Shown: in pieces, positions 61,708-64,000 of the stretch | How the letters are laid out: every line of letters begins with the position of its first letter | How positions within the stretch are numbered: the stretch's first letter is position 1 | Assembly: GCA_948567375.1 (NCBI GenBank) | Contig: OX419758.1 | Span: forward strand, 3,167,001 to 3,231,000 | Reading direction: 5' to 3' | From: Lunularia cruciata | Lineage: Eukaryota > Streptophyta > Marchantiopsida > Lunulariales > Lunulariaceae | DNA length: 64,000 nt | Notes under the pieces: generated by a model | The model's input: the letters and a program-made list of their open reading frames with translations, nothing else | Told to the model about the DNA's origin: nothing | Databases searched by the model: none | Made by a program: the position numbers and the translations under genes

Positions 61708-62142
61708 CTAACCAGAAATTTCGAGCTCCGAGCTATTTTGATTGCTCTCTTGATCTCTAACTTTGCACATGAGGCAGGTCTGAACTCCGCACCAATTCTT
61801 GGATATGTCGAGGCATTCTGCGCAGCACATGAAATGCATGCATGGTAAAACTAAGGCATCTCTAGGCTCTGTATTGCAGACGTGACACATACTCAGCATT
61901 CTGTACGTGTCCAACTCCTTGAAGATATTCTGCTTCTCCATGAGTTCGATATCGTCCGCAATCTGTATCTTCCTGATGAGTTCACCTTGCTCCTCTTCGA
62001 ATCTCTTGCACTGCTGAACTTTCTTCTCATATTCTATCATGAGAGCCCTCGTATCCCTCAGATTCTGCTCATAAAGTTGTCTTTGCGATATCAGCTTCTG
62101 AAAGTCATCTAATCTTGGAGTCTCTTCTCTTTGATTTGACAT
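61708..62142 (-). CDS. Small coiled-coil plus RING-finger protein
   Basis: A single open frame of 144 residues from ATG at 62142. Residues about 12-80 are charged and look like a coiled coil (EYEKKVQQCKRFEEEQGEL). Residues 86-126 form a C3HC4 RING: C86, C89, C101, H103, C107, C110, C123, C126, with CHVC and LPCMHFMCC blocks. RING proteins of this type usually act as E3 ubiquitin ligases by binding an E2; the target is unknown. A C-terminal coiled coil followed by RING is also found at the end of some plant kinesins, so it could be a fragment of a longer spliced gene, but the ATG follows a CT-rich leader and TATA-like box, which supports a stand-alone gene. The 12-residue gap before the last Cys pair is long for such RINGs. 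Confidence 0.72.
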   Translation of the reverse strand: MSNQREETPRLDDFQKLISQRQLYEQNLRDTRALMIEYEKKVQQCKRFEEEQGELIRKIQIADDIELMEKQNIFKELDTYRMLSMCHVCNTEPRDALVLPCMHFMCCAECLDISKNWCGVQTCLMCKVRDQESNQNSSELEISG

Positions 62143-62465
62143 CTCGGGTCTTCAACGCATGTCCAAATACCAAAAAGCTGACTGCTTCCCTATTATTGCA
62201 TCTGATGACACAAATCATGCACAGAGTAGTTGCGTCGAGCTAGAAGTCGAGCCCGTCGACTTAATAGCGAAAGCGAGAGGGCCAGAGCTAGAGAGAAAAC
62301 ACACACTCACACGCGGAGCGAAGGGAGCGAGAGGGAGAAAGAAAGAGGAGAGCTGCGCGGAGTCTAACCAGAGGAAGTCCCGAGGCAATTCAAAAAATAC
62401 GACGTTCGCGACTGGTACCGATCTGGTCAGCCGTGGTGTGTGTGTACCTTCTTCGCACATCATCA

Positions 62466-62472
62466 GATATAT
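62466..62472 (-). promoter_or_regulatory. TATA-like box of the RING gene
   Basis: TATATAT on the minus strand, about 325 bp before the start codon. The sequence between is CT-rich on the minus strand (GA-rich on plus at 62260-62360), as in many plant leaders. Transcription start not determined. Confidence 0.4.
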
Positions 62473-62479
62473 AGCGGTA

Positions 62480-63758
62480 TTTATGTTACTTGTTAAGCTG
62501 ACCAAATATAGGGTTCTCGCATCGAGTAGTACTGTATATTTTATACGAAAATAGAACTCGTTCAGCGGGAGGGGTTGAGATTACTACGGGCAAGAAAACT
62601 TTTCACTATCTACCGTAATTGAGGTAGAATCCAACATAACCATTCCGTGTACATCCCACCTTACGCGGTTTCATTAAGAAGAGCATATGGTTAATTTGCG
62701 ATTGCATTTGGTCATTAGCAACAGAATTTGTACTAATATAAATAATTACCAGATTGAGAGAAAGGGAAGCAGTTAATGGAGTTTCGATTCGACCAATGAA
62801 TGAGACCTGGTGGCCAGATGTACTCTGCATATACTTACCAACTGCGCAATGTTTGATTTGACCGAGATTGATGAATAGTGAAAATCATAATGCCAAGAAG
62901 GTAAATCTGGTCCATGCCTGTTCCTTGGCTACACACACGCCTGCTAGCAAAACACTGTTCATGTTAATGAATCTCAGGGAGTCATAGACCATGGTTTAGT
63001 GAACTGACAAGAGCTGAAGTGTCATTGCTGTATCCTCCATGTCATATTGATTCTTTACTATCTGTGTCTAAATTGTCCAGAGGCTTGATCATGGCAACTC
63101 CGTCAGATGTACAAGAATATCCATCTTCGAAAAATCCCTCGGTGGACTAACGGGAGAGACAGTTGTTCATCGCTTAAAGCGTGGATAGAACAAGCGGGTA
63201 GCCGATCATACTGTCTCGAAGCGGGCACAGTAGTCTCCTGGTGGATAGTGTGTACATACCAACACTCCACCACTATCTACAGCGTCCAGTAAAAGTAACC
63301 GACCCAGCACGCGGAAGTGCCTGAAGCTATGTATGTCTGAAACACACCCGAGATTTCTCCTTTCTATGAGAAGTCATATATTTTGCTCATGCTCTAAGAA
63401 CCTGTGGCTTGTCAAGACTTCAACCCTACGAAGGGCGATGCAGCTCATCCAGAAGTCCGGACCGACGACTCGTGAGTGCTCGAATCTTATGTTTCTTTCG
63501 CCTGGCAGCACTTTGGTTGGCGGCGGCTCGTACCATGATTACATTGGAGGTGCCCAAGTCAAAAAGAACACTCATGCGATGGTGAAGCACTATGGCCTCC
63601 TCACCCGTATGTGCAGTCACAAGCGTGTGCTTGAGTATGCAATTAGCCAAATGCTGGCTGTGTGTCCAGGCGGCTGAATGAGGACAGAGCTGACTTTCTC
63701 CTGCTCCCACATGCAATCATGGAAACGTCACGGCATGATTACCTCTTGTGGGGAGCTT
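62480..63758. other. Unassigned; partly 3' flank of the edge gene
   Basis: The plus-strand frame 63333-63677 (114 residues) and the minus-strand frame 63426-63716 have no known motifs. The minus side may be 3' UTR of the gene whose last exon ends at 63759. Confidence 0.35.
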
Positions 63759-63948
63759 TTAACCTTCAGTAACGGGCTTTGTGAAACTCTTGTAGGTCTG
63801 TGAAGCAGCGGCTTTCATCGATCCGGCAAATGTAGCAAGCCCTGCGTCCTCGTACCACCACTTATCAATTATGGTACCATCGACGTCACTCGCGTTACCT
63901 TTGGCACTTGTGCAGTCAAACTTGGCCGATTCTGGTCCTGCTAACCCG
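63759..63948 (-). CDS. Last exon of an unidentified gene entering from the right (partial)
   Basis: On the minus strand an acceptor AATCACTACAG (63949-63959) is followed by a frame open for 62 residues to TAA at 63759-63761: it starts GLAGPESAKFDCTSAKGNAS, contains KWWYEDAGLATFAG, and ends YKSFTKPVTEG. The exon starts after an in-frame TGA in the intron, which supports the splice site. Composition looks like real protein (balanced, no low complexity). I do not recognise the family. The rest of the gene is outside the window. Confidence 0.5.
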
Positions 63949-64000
63949 CTGTAGTGATTCCTTCAGGCAATGGCGGAGTGAAGAGTAATTCCATTCGATT

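Overview
The window looks like nuclear DNA of a land plant. Reasons: the one complete intron-rich gene is a plant-type NIMA-related (NEK) kinase with the C-terminal block typical of plant NEKs; the transposons are plant types (a Ty3/gypsy chromovirus with an initiator-tRNA-Met-type primer site, hAT and PIF/Harbinger remnants); and there are no bacterial-style operons. Short introns (mostly about 70-280 bp) and a dense mix of old retroelements fit a bryophyte, possibly a liverwort, but this is inference from general character and not proven by the sequence.

Layout. 1-11 kb is a pile of nested mobile elements. A LINE-like reverse-transcriptase element on the minus strand (copy A) is split by a solo LTR (990-1546) and by a complete chromovirus (1899-7516, 5-bp duplication GATAT). 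Next to it lies a decayed hAT transposon (about 7.8-10.8 kb), itself interrupted by a solo LTR related to the chromovirus. The window opens (3-182, plus strand) with the intact C-terminal end of the same LINE-like family. 11-17 kb and 39-41 kb are rich in a short dispersed repeat with two conserved hairpins. This repeat begins at the stop codon of the LINE-like element, so it is most simply that element's 3' end. 17-26 kb is AT-rich, with a decayed PIF/Harbinger transposase near 20 kb and diverged tandem repeats near 24 kb. 26-39 kb holds no gene I can support, only repeat copies, small perfect hairpins, a GC-richer island near 34.4 kb and a long CA microsatellite. 41.2-44.3 kb is a second, plus-strand LINE-like copy (copy B) ending in the same 3' repeat.

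From about 44.4 kb to the end no copy of the hairpin repeat is seen and the region is more gene-like. A NEK kinase gene (14 coding exons, 48120-53084, plus strand, 918 residues predicted) follows a long, GC- and CT-rich leader. A small minus-strand gene for a coiled-coil/RING protein (61708-62142) has a TATA-like box upstream. A minus-strand terminal exon (63759-63948) of a gene entering from the right closes the window. The rest is non-coding as far as I can see, with tandem duplications and inverted repeats at 58-60 kb.

The genes do not form a pathway. The NEK kinase probably acts on microtubules and cell growth, as plant NEKs do; the RING protein is a likely ubiquitin ligase of unknown target. 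The most unusual signal is the hairpin-repeat family and its link to the LINE-like element's stop codon.
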